From NCBI RefSeq assembly GCF_007830125.1, contig NZ_VLLG01000007.1, positions 62,001 to 126,000 of the forward strand: a stretch of 64,000 nt of DNA, in the 5' to 3' direction. The notes under the pieces were generated by a model that was not told the DNA's origin, ran no database searches, and saw nothing but the letters and a program-made list of their open reading frames with translations. The position numbers and the translations under genes were made by a program. Positions 35,126-44,942 of the stretch are shown piece by piece. Every line of letters starts with the position of its first letter. Position 1 is the first letter of the stretch. The DNA is from Chitinophaga japonensis. GTDB lineage: Bacteria; Bacteroidota; Bacteroidia; Chitinophagales; Chitinophagaceae.

Positions 35126-37883
35126 CACTAAAGCTATACTCCCCTGACCCTACTTCATACACTGCATACCCGCCATCCATCTTCAGGAACTTCACGCCAT
35201 TTTCCCCGCTAATGGCTGCATTGCCTTCCTTCACCTGCTGCTCCGAAGCGGCCGGCACATACACCGTGGCACTGGTATTGGCAGGAATGGTGATATGCCA
35301 GTTGAAAGTACCGTCCTGCTTTTCCCAGGCGCTGCGGATAGGACCGTACACAGAACGATAGCTGGCCTCCACTTTATCCAGGCCCTTCACCTGCAGGGGC
35401 TTCATGATGATCTTTTTGAAGCCGGGCGCAGCGGGATCGGGTTTGATGCCGGCCAGGTTTTCATAATACCATACCACCAGGTCGCCCAGCAGCATGACGT
35501 GGTTGCCGGAGTTCATCGCGGGATCGGCGGTATTGCCGTTCCACAGCTCCCAGATGGTGGTAGCGCCGTGCTCCGCCATATACCCCCAGCTCGGGTAGGT
35601 GGTATTGGTGGCCAGTTGGTAGGCAATATCGCCACGGCCGTAGCCGGTAAGCACGCGCATCAGCCATTCTGCCCCTACCAGGCCGGTGCTGATGTGGCCC
35701 TTGTAATCGTTCAGTGTTTTGTTCACGATATGGTGGAACACCGTATCTTCCCGGTCGGCAGGCGTAAGGCCATAGGCCAGGGAGAAAATGTTGGCCGTGG
35801 GCGTATTATTGGCGTAGTAGCCGCCCTGCTTGTCCAGGAACTTGTTGTTGAAAGCGGTTTTCACGTTGGCGCCCAGCTCACGGAAAGCGGCTACATCGGC
35901 GGTATTACCGGTCAGTGTGGCAAAGCGCTCCATCAGCGTAAGCAGGTGATAATAGAAAGCCGTGCCCAGGAAATCGCCGGCGGTTTTGCGGGCCGGGTCT
36001 TTGGAGTGGATCAGCTCCGGCGATTCGGGCGGCATGCACCAGTCGCCGTAAGTATCCTTGGTAAGGATGTAATCCTTCATATACTTATCCTTCATGTACT
36101 GCATCCATTTCTTCATGGACGCATAATGTTTGCGGATAGGCTGGTCGTCGCCGTACTGTTCATACAGCAGGTTGGCGATGATCAGGTAGGCCGCCGGCCA
36201 GGTCATGTTGTCCGAATATATCTTCCAGTAGGTGGGTGCTACATCCGGCACGCTGCCTTCCGGCGATTGCGCATCCTCGATGTCCTGCAGCCATTTGGCA
36301 TACAGCAGGTGATTATTAAAAATAAAGCTCTCTCCTCTTGCGCCTACGGCGCGGTCGCCCAGCCAGCCCATGCGCTCATCGCGCTGCGGGCAGTCCGTAG
36401 GCATGCCCCGGTAGTTGCCGCGGATGCCCCAATAGGCATTTTTATACACCTGGTTGATCACTTTGTTGGAAGTAGTGAACTCGCCGGTGGTCTCCATATC
36501 GTCGTACACTACCCGGCCTTCAATGGCAGACAGGTCTGGCTTGCCGGGGTAGCCGGTCACTTCCACATAGCGGAAACCGTGGTAGGTAAAACGCGGTTCC
36601 CACTCTTCCGTACCATCACCTTTCAGTGTATACACATCCGTTACCCTGGCGGAGCGCAGGTTATCCATGTACAACGTGCTGTCGTCCTGCAGGCGCTCTG
36701 CAAAGCGGAGCTTCACCGTATCGCCTTTGGCGCCCTTTACTTTCAGGTGCACCCATCCCACAAAATTCTGCCCCATATCGTAAATGAAAAGGCCCGGCTT
36801 TATTTCCTTTACGCTGACGGCCTTCACCGTGTCCATCACCTTTATATTCCTGTTCAACTGCGCCACCAGCAGCTCGCCCGGCTTTTCCACCAACTGTACA
36901 GGCAGCCATGTAGCGGCGTTAAAGCCGGGCTGGCTCCAACCCGGCATTTCTTTGGTAGCATCATACGCTTCGCCGTCATATTCGTTGTTGGCCACAATGG
37001 GGCCGTTAGCCGTTACTTTCCAGCTATTGTCCGATACGATGCTGGCCGTGCTGCCATCTTCATACGTGATATTTACCTGGCATATCATTTTCGGATAGCC
37101 GTAGTGAGTGACCTGCGGCAGCCGTATCTTGCCGGGGGCGCGCATATGGAAATAGCGCCCGTTGCCCAGTATCACGCCGATGGCGTTACTGCCTTCCTGT
37201 AGCTGGTCCGTTACGTCAAAAGTGTTGTAGAACACCCGTTTGTTATATTCCGTAGGGCCGGGCGCCAGCACCTGGTCCCCTATCTTGTTGCCATTGATAT
37301 ACAGCTCATACAGCCCCAGGCCGCTGATGTAAGCGGTGGCCTTTTTTATTTTCTTTTCCGGCTGAAATTCTTTCCGGAAGTAGCGGGCTGCCAGGCGGGT
37401 GTAGGGATCATCCGGTCTTTCCCAGGCAAAAGCGGAGTCCAGCCCGATCCATTTGGCCTGCCAGTCGCCGGGCTGCAGGAGGCCGGTGCTCCAGTACGCA
37501 GGCTGGCTCCAGCCCGATTCAAGGCCGTCCGCGGTCCACACCTTTACTTTCCAGTAGCAGTCCGTGCCGCTGCCCAGCGGCTTGCCGGCGTAGCGCACAT
37601 TAACGGACTGGTCCGACATGACCTTATCGGAATTCCACAGGTCCCCCTCGTCGTTGTCCAGCGCTTCTCTGGTGGAGGCCACCAGCACCTGGTAGGCCTG
37701 CTGTACCACGCCCCTGTCGCTGCTTTGAATTTCCCAGCTCAGGCGCGGCTGGGTAATGTCAATGCCCAGCGGGTTTTCGCGGAATTCACAGCGCAGGCGC
37801 GCCAGTGCGGGGTCCTTGCCGGAAGGCCCGCACGCAAAGAACAGTACTGCAGAGAGGAATAAGAGAATGATTCGTTTTAACAT
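35118..37883 (-). CDS. GH78 alpha-L-rhamnosidase, lipoprotein
   Basis: 921 residues with lipobox FFAC (Cys18). GH78 order: an N-terminal beta domain beginning LRCEFRENPLGIDITQPRLSW, a carbohydrate-binding beta sandwich (AYISGLGLYELYINGNKIGD), then the (alpha/alpha)6 barrel. The general acid is Glu in DCPQRDERMGWLGD (near residue 503) and the base Glu in TIWELWNG (near 779). A C-terminal beta sandwich ends the protein. It releases L-rhamnose from pectin side chains, arabinogalactan or glycosides, at the cell surface or in the periplasm. It lies 29 nt after susD in the same operon. Confidence 0.95.
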   Translation of the reverse strand: MLKRIILLFLSAVLFFACGPSGKDPALARLRCEFRENPLGIDITQPRLSWEIQSSDRGVVQQAYQVLVASTREALDNDEGDLWNSDKVMSDQSVNVRYAGKPLGSGTDCYWKVKVWTADGLESGWSQPAYWSTGLLQPGDWQAKWIGLDSAFAWERPDDPYTRLAARYFRKEFQPEKKIKKATAYISGLGLYELYINGNKIGDQVLAPGPTEYNKRVFYNTFDVTDQLQEGSNAIGVILGNGRYFHMRAPGKIRLPQVTHYGYPKMICQVNITYEDGSTASIVSDNSWKVTANGPIVANNEYDGEAYDATKEMPGWSQPGFNAATWLPVQLVEKPGELLVAQLNRNIKVMDTVKAVSVKEIKPGLFIYDMGQNFVGWVHLKVKGAKGDTVKLRFAERLQDDSTLYMDNLRSARVTDVYTLKGDGTEEWEPRFTYHGFRYVEVTGYPGKPDLSAIEGRVVYDDMETTGEFTTSNKVINQVYKNAYWGIRGNYRGMPTDCPQRDERMGWLGDRAVGARGESFIFNNHLLYAKWLQDIEDAQSPEGSVPDVAPTYWKIYSDNMTWPAAYLIIANLLYEQYGDDQPIRKHYASMKKWMQYMKDKYMKDYILTKDTYGDWCMPPESPELIHSKDPARKTAGDFLGTAFYYHLLTLMERFATLTGNTADVAAFRELGANVKTAFNNKFLDKQGGYYANNTPTANIFSLAYGLTPADREDTVFHHIVNKTLNDYKGHISTGLVGAEWLMRVLTGYGRGDIAYQLATNTTYPSWGYMAEHGATTIWELWNGNTADPAMNSGNHVMLLGDLVVWYYENLAGIKPDPAAPGFKKIIMKPLQVKGLDKVEASYRSVYGPIRSAWEKQDGTFNWHITIPANTSATVYVPAASEQQVKEGNAAISGENGVKFLKMDGGYAVYEVGSGEYSFSAT

Positions 37884-37912
37884 GCTGTAGTATTTAGAAA
37901 ATGATTACTGAT

Positions 37913-39415
37913 TTACTGCGGGTTTTGCTCCAGGTTGTCCAGGTTCACATCGGTCTGCGGGATGGGCAGCAACAGGCGGTTGCTGGTCACCTGGTAAGCG
38001 TTGGAGGGAATGTAGGCATGCTGCTGTTTTTCCCTTACGCCATGGGCGTTCATAATGGTAATGGCATTGCCGGTACGCACCAGGTCATACCAGCGGTGGT
38101 TTTCAAATGCCAGCTCCAACTGCCGCTCATGAAAAACGGCATCGCGGAACGCGGCCTGTGTACCGATATCCTGCGCTGTTTTTGCCGGCAGGCCGGCGCG
38201 GTCCCTTACCTGGTTCAGCAGGTCAAACGCTTCGCCATTAGCTGTGTAGCCCAACTCATTCAGGCACTCGGCCATCATCAGCAGTACATCCGCATAGCGC
38301 AGCACCGGGAAGTTATCATTGGTACGCCCTACCTCCACAAAACCGTGATTGTATTTCTTCACATAAGGAATGTTCACAAACACCCCGTCACTGTTGGTAT
38401 ACCCTTCCGCCAGGGAAACGGCCTTGCGCTTATCCCCTGCCTCATAGGCTGTAATCATGTCCTGTGTAGGGATATTCCAGCCGGAGCCGCTGCCGTTGAT
38501 ACCCGTCTTGGTATCGCCGGTCACACTGCTGCCGGAGGTATACGGCGCAAAGGTGTACATGAAGGTACTGAATAACCCGGTTTGTGATCCCAGGTATTGT
38601 ATCTCGAAAATAGATTCCGCATGGTGCTTGTTGCCGGGATCAAAGACCGCTGCATAATCGGGCAGCAGGTGATAACCCAGGGCCGCCACTTTACGCAGCT
38701 CTGCAAGGGCTTCGGTATATTTCTTTTGTGTGAGATACACTTTGGCCAGCAGGGTACGGGCGGCGCCTTCGGTAGCGCGGCCCAGGTCTGCGCCGGTATA
38801 AGCGGCCGGCAGCTTTTCCACCGCATCCGCCAGATCGGCAATGATAGCGGCATATACTTCATCTACCGTGGCGCGGCCTTTTGACAGGGCAGCATCCGGC
38901 GACTGTACGGCTTCCAGCCGCAAAGGCACGCCGCCGAACTGGCGCACCAGGTTAAAGTAATGAAAGGCGCGCAGGAACTCCACCTCGCCTATGTACTGGT
39001 TGCGGGCAGCATCTTCCATCTCCACCTCCGTGATATAGGTCAGCACATCATTACAGCGGGAAATGCCGGTGTAGCTGTTGCGCCAGAAATTATTGATGCA
39101 CTCCGCGGTAGCGCCTACCAGGAACTCATCCACAAATTCCCATTGCTCGCGGCCGCGGTCGGCCGTATTGTACTGGAAGGCGGTATTGTCCGAGCGCATT
39201 TCCCCGAATATCCAGTAGCTTTCCCTGCCCAGGGCCTGCAGCACATTGTAGGCGGCGTTCACGGCCTGCTTTATCTCCGTTTCATTCTTGTAAAAGGCAT
39301 CCCCGTTGATGGTGGCTTCGGGGTTCAGGTCCAGGAAATCCTTCCCGCAACTGGTAGCCAGCAGGCCTGCTATAACGGGAACGTATATATATTTCCATGC
39401 ATTACGTGATAGCAT
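37913..39415 (-). CDS. SusD/RagB-type outer-membrane lipoprotein
   Basis: 500 residues, lipobox LATSC (Cys23), then CGKDFLDLNPE, the typical mature start. SusD signatures: AAYNVLQALGRESYWIFGEM, ISRCNDVLTYITEV, NQYIGEVEFLRAFHYFNLVRQFGG and the C-terminal HERQLELAFENHRWYDLVRTG. It forms the glycan-binding lid over the SusC partner, encoded 18 nt upstream, and the rhamnosidase follows 29 nt downstream. Confidence 0.95.
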   Translation of the reverse strand: MLSRNAWKYIYVPVIAGLLATSCGKDFLDLNPEATINGDAFYKNETEIKQAVNAAYNVLQALGRESYWIFGEMRSDNTAFQYNTADRGREQWEFVDEFLVGATAECINNFWRNSYTGISRCNDVLTYITEVEMEDAARNQYIGEVEFLRAFHYFNLVRQFGGVPLRLEAVQSPDAALSKGRATVDEVYAAIIADLADAVEKLPAAYTGADLGRATEGAARTLLAKVYLTQKKYTEALAELRKVAALGYHLLPDYAAVFDPGNKHHAESIFEIQYLGSQTGLFSTFMYTFAPYTSGSSVTGDTKTGINGSGSGWNIPTQDMITAYEAGDKRKAVSLAEGYTNSDGVFVNIPYVKKYNHGFVEVGRTNDNFPVLRYADVLLMMAECLNELGYTANGEAFDLLNQVRDRAGLPAKTAQDIGTQAAFRDAVFHERQLELAFENHRWYDLVRTGNAITIMNAHGVREKQQHAYIPSNAYQVTSNRLLLPIPQTDVNLDNLEQNPQ

Positions 39416-39433
39416 AACATTGATTTTTACTTT

Positions 39434-42400
39434 TTAGAAAGACAGGTTAATGCCCAGGGTATACACGCGCGCCAGCGGGTAGTTGGTGAAATCCTCTCCC
39501 GGGGTCAGCGCAGTGCTGGTAGCGTTGCCGGACACCGTTTTGCGGCTTACCTCCGGGTTGGCCCCGCTGTAGCGGGTAAAGGTGTGCAGGTTCTGCACGC
39601 CGGCATACAGGCGGGCGCTGCTGATGAAGCGGCTGCGCTCCAGCAGTTTCCTGCTGAAATTATACCCCAGCGTAATGTTCTGGATGCGCATAAAGGAAGC
39701 GCTTTCTATCCAGGAAGAGTTCACATCGCGGTATATCACCCGTGCGCCGTTGGTGGTAGGCGTTTTGCCATCGCCGGGATTTTCGGGGGAGCGCCAGCGG
39801 TTCAGCACCTTGCGGTCCACATTGAAGATCCCGTCTATATTATCCAGGTACTGGTTAGCGGTTTTCATCACTTCGCCGCCCTGCGCGCCTACCAGCACAA
39901 TGCCCAGGTCTATGCCTTTGTAATTAAAGCTGTTGGTGAGGCCCCACACAAAGTCCGGGTTGGGATCGCCGATAATGGCAAAATCGTTCACCGGTTCTAT
40001 CACGCCGTTGCCATCCACATCCTTGTACTTGATGGAGCCGACCACGGAAGTGACATGTTTGGACGAGCGGTTCAGATCATCCTCGTCCTGGTAAATGCCT
40101 TCCACCACGTAACCATAGAACAATGCTACCGGCTTGCCTACTTCCGTGATGTGGGTGAAGGAGCCTTCGCCGCTGCGGCCGCTGAAGATGGGATCATTCC
40201 TTTCATTGAGAGCCAGCACCTTGTTGCGGTTAAAGGCAATATTGCCGCTGGTGGTCCATTTAAGCGCGCCGGAAAGATTGTCCGTACTGATACCGATCTC
40301 AACACCATGATTCTGTATCTTACCGGAATTGATGATCACATTGGTATAACCGGAGGACAGCGGTATCTCGGAGTTATAGAGCATACCCTTGGTAATGCGG
40401 CGGTAATAATCTACCGTAAGCGCCAGCCGGTTGTTAAAAAACCCCGCATCGAGGCCCACATCCAGTTGGGAGGATTCTTCCCAGGTAAGGTCATAGTTGC
40501 TCAGCGAAGAACCGCTCCTGCCGTTGGCGATCTGCTCGCCGAACACATAATTGTAGGCAGCGATATTGGACATGTACGTATAGTTACCAATGTTATAGTT
40601 GCCCGACAGACCGTAGCTGGCGCGCAGCTTGAGATCGCTGACCCAGGGCAGGCTGCGCATGAAAGGTTCTTCAGACATGCGCCAGGCTACCGCCCCGGAA
40701 GGGAAAGTGCCATAGCGGTTGTTGTAACCGAAACGGGAGGAGCCATCGGAGCGTACTGTAGCGGTAAAGAGGTATTTATCCTTCAGGGAATAATTGATCC
40801 GGCCCAGGTAGGACAGCACGGCCCATTCCTGCACATCCTGCGAATAGGAAGGGATGGTGGCCGCCGCGCCAATCGGCTGTATCTTGTCGTCCGGGTAATT
40901 GGTGGCGTTGATCTGCAGGTAGTCCTGCCGCTCCTTTTGCGCAGTGTAGCCCAGCACTACGTTCAGCATATGGTCCTTCCCCAGCTTTTTGTCGTAGGAC
41001 AGCAGGGTCTCAGACAACCAGTTAAGCGCCGAGGCCTTGGACTGGGAGGAGTTGGGAATGCCGGGAGGCGGGTTATTTACGCCTCCTAAAAAGGAAGGAT
41101 TGAATACAAACGTAGACCCGTTGCCGTAATTCACATTAAAGCTCACTTTTGCTTTCAGGCCATCTATGATCTCGTACTCGCCATAAATGCCGCCCAGGCC
41201 GTTGAAGCTCTTTACGTTGGTAACGCCGTATTCCAGCGAGTTCAGGGGATTAGCAGCGCTGAACATGCCGGGAGAGCTGATGTAGGGCGTGCGCTGCCCG
41301 GTATTGTCGTGTACCGGTATCAATGGGCTGAGCCAGAGGCTGCGCGTGAGCACGTCTGTAAAGCCGTTCTCAAAATCATTTACCTGCTGCGTGCTGTAGG
41401 TGGGCGCCAGGACAAGTCCCAGTTTTATTTTCCGGCCTATCCGGCTTTCAATATTGGCCCTGGCGGCATAGCGCTCGTAACCGGTGTAGCGCACCACGCC
41501 GTCCTGCCGGTAATAGCCGGCGGAGAAATTATACTTCGTGTTTTCCGTACCGCCGCTTACGCCCAGGGTGGTATTATGCTGCAGCGCCTTGCGCAATACG
41601 GTGTTGTACCAGTCCGTACCTTCGCCGTACTGCTCCGGGTGCCGGTATTCCTCCGGTATATCGGCATCAGTAGCGGTCTGTCCGCGGGAAGCAAAATCGT
41701 CTATGATGATCTCTTTCCTGAACTGCGCAAACTCCCGCGCATTCAGCATTTGCGGCCTGCCCTTCTGTGGCACTTCCTGGTAGCCGGTATAACTGTTAAG
41801 GGTTACACGCGGCTTGCCGGACTGCCCGTGTTTGGTAGTGACCACGATCACGCCATTGGAGCCACGGGAACCATAAATAGCGGTAGAGGAAGCGTCTTTC
41901 AGTACGGTGATGGAAGCAATGTCGTCCGGGTTGATGATGTTGAGCGGGCTGGCCTGCTGCCCGAAGCCGGAGGATAGCGGGAAGCCGTCTATCACGTATA
42001 ACGGATCGCTGCCGGCGCCGATAGAACCGGAGCCCCTGATCCTTACTGCAGCGCCGCCGCCAGGCGTACCGGTAACGCTGCTGACCTGCACGCCAGGCAC
42101 CTGGCCAATGAGCTTCTGGTCCATGCCGGCTACCGGCAGATCCTGTAGCTGCTTGCCGCTAACATTGGCCACGGCGCCGGTCAGGTCTTTCTTTTGCTGG
42201 GTACCGTAACCGATCACCACCACCTCGCTCAGCCCGGAGGCAGCCGATTGCAGTTGTACGTTGATGACCGGCTGGCTGCCTACGGTCACCCTTTTTTCTT
42301 CAAAGCCAATAAAGCGGAAGGACAGCACATCGCCTGCTGCGGCAGCAATGGAAAACTGACCGCTGGTATTTGTTTGCGTGCCCTGCGCCTTGCCGGCTAC

Positions 42401-42562
42401 CTGTACGGTCACGCCGGGAAGAGGATTACCGGAAGAGTCAGCTACCTGCCCGGTGATGGTGTGCGTTTGCTGAGCGGCGGCGGGGCTGCACCAAAGCAGG
42501 AGCAACAGCCCGCAAAAGAGCAGGAGCCGCCGCGGTTGTTTGTTTGTATAATGGTTGCGCAT
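39434..42562 (-). CDS. SusC/RagA-type TonB-dependent outer-membrane transporter
   Basis: 1042 residues. Signal peptide (LLLFCGLLLLLWCSPAAAQ), CarboxypepD_reg domain (HTITGQVADSSGNPLPGVTV), TonB-box region LSEVVVIGYGTQQKKDLTG, plug (VPGVQVSSVTGTPGGGAAV, PLYVIDGFPL, VLKDASSTAIYGSRGSNGV) and barrel ending LGINLSF with terminal Phe. It imports the ligand of the GH12/GH78 locus, probably an oligosaccharide. There is no STN domain. The upstream gap to the GH12 gene (about 400 nt) probably holds its own promoter, because a terminator-like hairpin follows GH12. Confidence 0.96.
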   Translation of the reverse strand: MRNHYTNKQPRRLLLFCGLLLLLWCSPAAAQQTHTITGQVADSSGNPLPGVTVQVAGKAQGTQTNTSGQFSIAAAAGDVLSFRFIGFEEKRVTVGSQPVINVQLQSAASGLSEVVVIGYGTQQKKDLTGAVANVSGKQLQDLPVAGMDQKLIGQVPGVQVSSVTGTPGGGAAVRIRGSGSIGAGSDPLYVIDGFPLSSGFGQQASPLNIINPDDIASITVLKDASSTAIYGSRGSNGVIVVTTKHGQSGKPRVTLNSYTGYQEVPQKGRPQMLNAREFAQFRKEIIIDDFASRGQTATDADIPEEYRHPEQYGEGTDWYNTVLRKALQHNTTLGVSGGTENTKYNFSAGYYRQDGVVRYTGYERYAARANIESRIGRKIKLGLVLAPTYSTQQVNDFENGFTDVLTRSLWLSPLIPVHDNTGQRTPYISSPGMFSAANPLNSLEYGVTNVKSFNGLGGIYGEYEIIDGLKAKVSFNVNYGNGSTFVFNPSFLGGVNNPPPGIPNSSQSKASALNWLSETLLSYDKKLGKDHMLNVVLGYTAQKERQDYLQINATNYPDDKIQPIGAAATIPSYSQDVQEWAVLSYLGRINYSLKDKYLFTATVRSDGSSRFGYNNRYGTFPSGAVAWRMSEEPFMRSLPWVSDLKLRASYGLSGNYNIGNYTYMSNIAAYNYVFGEQIANGRSGSSLSNYDLTWEESSQLDVGLDAGFFNNRLALTVDYYRRITKGMLYNSEIPLSSGYTNVIINSGKIQNHGVEIGISTDNLSGALKWTTSGNIAFNRNKVLALNERNDPIFSGRSGEGSFTHITEVGKPVALFYGYVVEGIYQDEDDLNRSSKHVTSVVGSIKYKDVDGNGVIEPVNDFAIIGDPNPDFVWGLTNSFNYKGIDLGIVLVGAQGGEVMKTANQYLDNIDGIFNVDRKVLNRWRSPENPGDGKTPTTNGARVIYRDVNSSWIESASFMRIQNITLGYNFSRKLLERSRFISSARLYAGVQNLHTFTRYSGANPEVSRKTVSGNATSTALTPGEDFTNYPLARVYTLGINLSF

Positions 42563-42874
42563 AACGGGAAATTTTAGTTAACGTGAAATAAGTTGTTCTG
42601 ATCAGGCATGACAGTGTCACCCCTTCCACCAGCGGTGAAAGCAGGAACATGATGCCACATAGCTGAAATGCCGTAGCTACGTACTGTGGCGATGCATGTA
42701 AATAACGGTTGCGGTGATTCTTTGCAGCATAACGAGGAATGTTTGTTTTAGTTTAAATAAACGATAATAGCAGGAGAAGGCTCCCTGAGTAAGTCCGGCA
42801 ACGTGGTAACTAACCGGAAAGTAAATTAGAACAAAAACACAGTGCAACTATCCTATACTATCTCAATGAGGTAG
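42563..42874. other. Long leader/intergenic region upstream of the second susC
   Basis: Together with the hairpin at 42875-42916 this makes a 401-nt gap before the GH12 gene. I see no protein-like frame, no exact TAnnTTTG box on the minus strand and no recognisable riboswitch. It may be a long 5' leader, common ahead of susC genes. Confidence 0.3.
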
Positions 42875-42916
42875 GGAAAAACAAAGACACCCTTGTCCGT
42901 CCCGGTGCGGACCAGG
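42875..42916 (-). terminator. Probable terminator after the GH12 gene
   Basis: Read on the minus strand, a 9-bp stem with one mismatch (42908-42916 with 42891-42899) is followed by a T-rich tract (GTGTCTTTGTTTTT). Confidence 0.5.
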
Positions 42917-42963
42917 ACAGGCAGGGCGCCTTTGAATAGTGTTTTACTAATGCTGCGCGGCTA

Positions 42964-43701
42964 TCAGTTATAGGAAACGGAATAGCTGTTGCAGATAAAA
43001 TCCATTCCTCCGCTGGAGGAAGTGATCTCGAAACCAAACTGCACTTTGCCTACCGTGATATTGCCCATCCATCCCCGGTTCCTGATCCAGTTCAGGATGG
43101 CGCGGATATCGACCGTACCGGCATTGGTGTTGCTGGTCCTTACAAAAGAGAATACTTCATTGGCCGTGTTGTTGCCCCGGTATACATTCCAGGTATGGCC
43201 GCCCAGCGACAGGTTGGAGAAAAGCGGCACCGGGTTGCCATTGGCATCCCAGTTATAGGAGATGGGCTTTACGCCGCCTGCCCTGTTCATCCAGAGCATG
43301 ATCTCATAATCGAAGTTGGTGTCCCATATGTCATAGGCACTAACATAGGAGCCACTGCCCGGCCGCGTCACGTTAAAGCTGCTGCCCAGGCTTGCAAGGG
43401 TGCTGAGCTGCCTGTTCACCACCCTTTCGCTGTTGGGGTACGATTTGATGCCGCCGGTATTCGGGTGATTGGCCCAAACGCCCCAGTTGCTGTAGGTGTT
43501 GGCCCAGATCACCTGCGGGCCGGCGCCGCTACCCCAGATATTGTTATACAAGGTGTAGCCGCCATTGGACCAGGTGGCCCACTGGGCGCTGGAGGACCAG
43601 TTGGCTTTTACTTCAGCATTGTTTGTTGCAGGTGTAACGGCTTCTTTTTGGCATGCCGCCAATAACAGGGTAGTCATCAGTAACAGATTTACTTTTTTCA
43701 T
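42964..43701 (-). CDS. GH12 endo-beta-glucanase / xyloglucanase, lipoprotein
   Basis: 245 residues with lipobox LLAAC (Cys17). After a short linker, the GH12 jelly-roll: WGSGAGPQVIWANTYSNWGV, AYDIWDTNFDYEIMLWMNR with the nucleophile Glu133, GGHTWNVYRG and QFGFEITSSSGGMDF with the acid/base Glu225. GH12 enzymes cut beta-1,4-glucan or xyloglucan by a retaining mechanism. The lipid anchor suggests surface attack on polymer. It lies upstream of a SusC-SusD-GH78 group on the same strand but is separated by a 400-nt gap and a hairpin. GH12 is rather rare in Bacteroidota. Confidence 0.92.
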   Translation of the reverse strand: MKKVNLLLMTTLLLAACQKEAVTPATNNAEVKANWSSSAQWATWSNGGYTLYNNIWGSGAGPQVIWANTYSNWGVWANHPNTGGIKSYPNSERVVNRQLSTLASLGSSFNVTRPGSGSYVSAYDIWDTNFDYEIMLWMNRAGGVKPISYNWDANGNPVPLFSNLSLGGHTWNVYRGNNTANEVFSFVRTSNTNAGTVDIRAILNWIRNRGWMGNITVGKVQFGFEITSSSGGMDFICNSYSVSYN

Positions 43702-43864
43702 AACGGGTGTGTTTTGTTTAAGAAATGAGAGAATTGGGTGTAGGCCATCGATGGTTTAACAACATTCCGAAATTATTATTTCCACTGCTAAAACAGGGTA
43801 GTGGTTTATTCAAAAAGAGGTATGAAAATGTTAACTTCCGTAAATAAAATGTCCGGGTGACACG

Positions 43865-44338
43865 ATGCGCTACAAGCTGTCAAGGTTAATTATTATTACC
43901 TGCCTGTTATACGGGTGCAAAAAGGATATGGGGGTAGCCGCCCCCTGGCAGACCGGCATGCTGGAGGCGGTGAACCGGCTGAGGTTGTCCGGCTGCCGCT
44001 GCGGCGCAGATTCCATGCCACCGGTAGCCCCGCTCGCCTGGAACGATACACTGGCCGCGGCGGCGGACCTGCATGTAAAAGACATGTATGCAAAACAGTA
44101 TTTCGACCATATTGCACCGGATGGCTCCTCTCCCCTGCAAAGGGCTATGCGCGCAGGATATTCGGGCACTTATGTCGGGGAGAACATTGGCCGGGGGTAT
44201 ACCAGTGTAAGCGGGGTCATGCAGGCCTGGCAGGACAGCGGGGAACATTGCCGGGCTATGATGGACAGCCTGTATAAAGAAATGGGCGCGGCTACCTTCC
44301 GGGGTTACTGGGTGCAGGAGTTTGGCAGGCCGCGTTAG
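43865..44338 (+). CDS. CAP (SCP/PR-1)-domain lipoprotein
   Basis: 157 residues with lipobox LLYGC (Cys18). The CAP fold shows LEAVNRLR, PLAWNDTLAAAADLHVKDM, YFDHIAPDGSSPLQRAMRAGY, VGENIGRGYTSVSGVMQAWQDSGEHC and WVQEFGRPR. Two His and Glu positions that form the CAP cavity are present (FDHIAP, GENIG, GEHC). Paired cysteines (CRCG) may form a disulphide. CAP proteins of bacteria are exported and mostly of unknown function. It is divergent from the GH12 gene with a 163-nt gap, in which I see no clear promoter. Confidence 0.88.
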   Translation: MRYKLSRLIIITCLLYGCKKDMGVAAPWQTGMLEAVNRLRLSGCRCGADSMPPVAPLAWNDTLAAAADLHVKDMYAKQYFDHIAPDGSSPLQRAMRAGYSGTYVGENIGRGYTSVSGVMQAWQDSGEHCRAMMDSLYKEMGAATFRGYWVQEFGRPR

Positions 44339-44342
44339 CCGC

Positions 44343-44942
44343 TTACGCCTGCTCCCGGATCTCCAGCCCGTAGATATCCTTTAAACGCAGGAGGCACAGC
44401 TCGCGGCCGGATATTGGTATGCCCACCTGCATTACGCAGAACAACTGCAGCTCCTGCGAGAGGATGGTACAGTTATGCTGCTTCAGTACGGTCATCACCT
44501 CGTTCTGGATGGTATAGTCAAAAGTAAGGGAATATTTTGCTTCCACATTTTTCTGCACGGCCGGTATGAGCTGCAGCACCAGTGCAGTAGCGGTTTTGTA
44601 AGCATTGATCAGCCCGGGCGCTCCCAGCAGGGTACCGCCGAAGTAGCGCACCACTACCACCATTACGTCCGTAAGCTGCCTGCTGTCTATCTGTCCCAGT
44701 ATGGGCTTGCCGGCAGTGCCGGAAGGCTCGCCATCATCGCTGGCGCGAAACTGCAGGCCACCTGTTCCCAGGCGGTAAGCAAAACAATGATGCGTGGCTT
44801 TGGGGTGCTCCTTTTTCACTTCCTGCAGCCGCTCTTTTACGTTGTCCGTTGTTTTTACAGGGAAGGCATATGCCAGGAACTTACTGCCCCTGTCCTTGTA
44901 TTCTGCTGTCGCTGTTTTCTCAATTGTAAAATAAACTTCCAT
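44343..44942 (-). CDS. yigZ: YigZ/IMPACT-family protein
   Basis: 199 residues from the Met at 44942; the frame stays open upstream but that part is antisense-like shadow of ribD. UPF0029 N-terminal domain: KDRGSKFLAYAFPV, KATHHCFAYRLG, RASDDGEPSGTAGKPIL and VVVVRYFGGTLLGAPGLINAYKTA, then the DUF1949 C-terminal domain. The human homologue IMPACT regulates the Gcn2 kinase; the bacterial role is not settled. The start codon shares one base with the ribD stop (TAATG), so translation is coupled. Confidence 0.92.
   Translation of the reverse strand: MEVYFTIEKTATAEYKDRGSKFLAYAFPVKTTDNVKERLQEVKKEHPKATHHCFAYRLGTGGLQFRASDDGEPSGTAGKPILGQIDSRQLTDVMVVVVRYFGGTLLGAPGLINAYKTATALVLQLIPAVQKNVEAKYSLTFDYTIQNEVMTVLKQHNCTILSQELQLFCVMQVGIPISGRELCLLRLKDIYGLEIREQA

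Noticed and set aside
35295..37202. Plus-strand open frame of 635 codons
   Set aside because: It lies antisense inside the GH78 gene, is His/Val/Gly-rich without any domain, and comes from the GC-rich third positions.
39584..41089. Plus-strand open frame of 501 codons
   Set aside because: Antisense shadow of susC; composition is not protein-like and there is no start signal.
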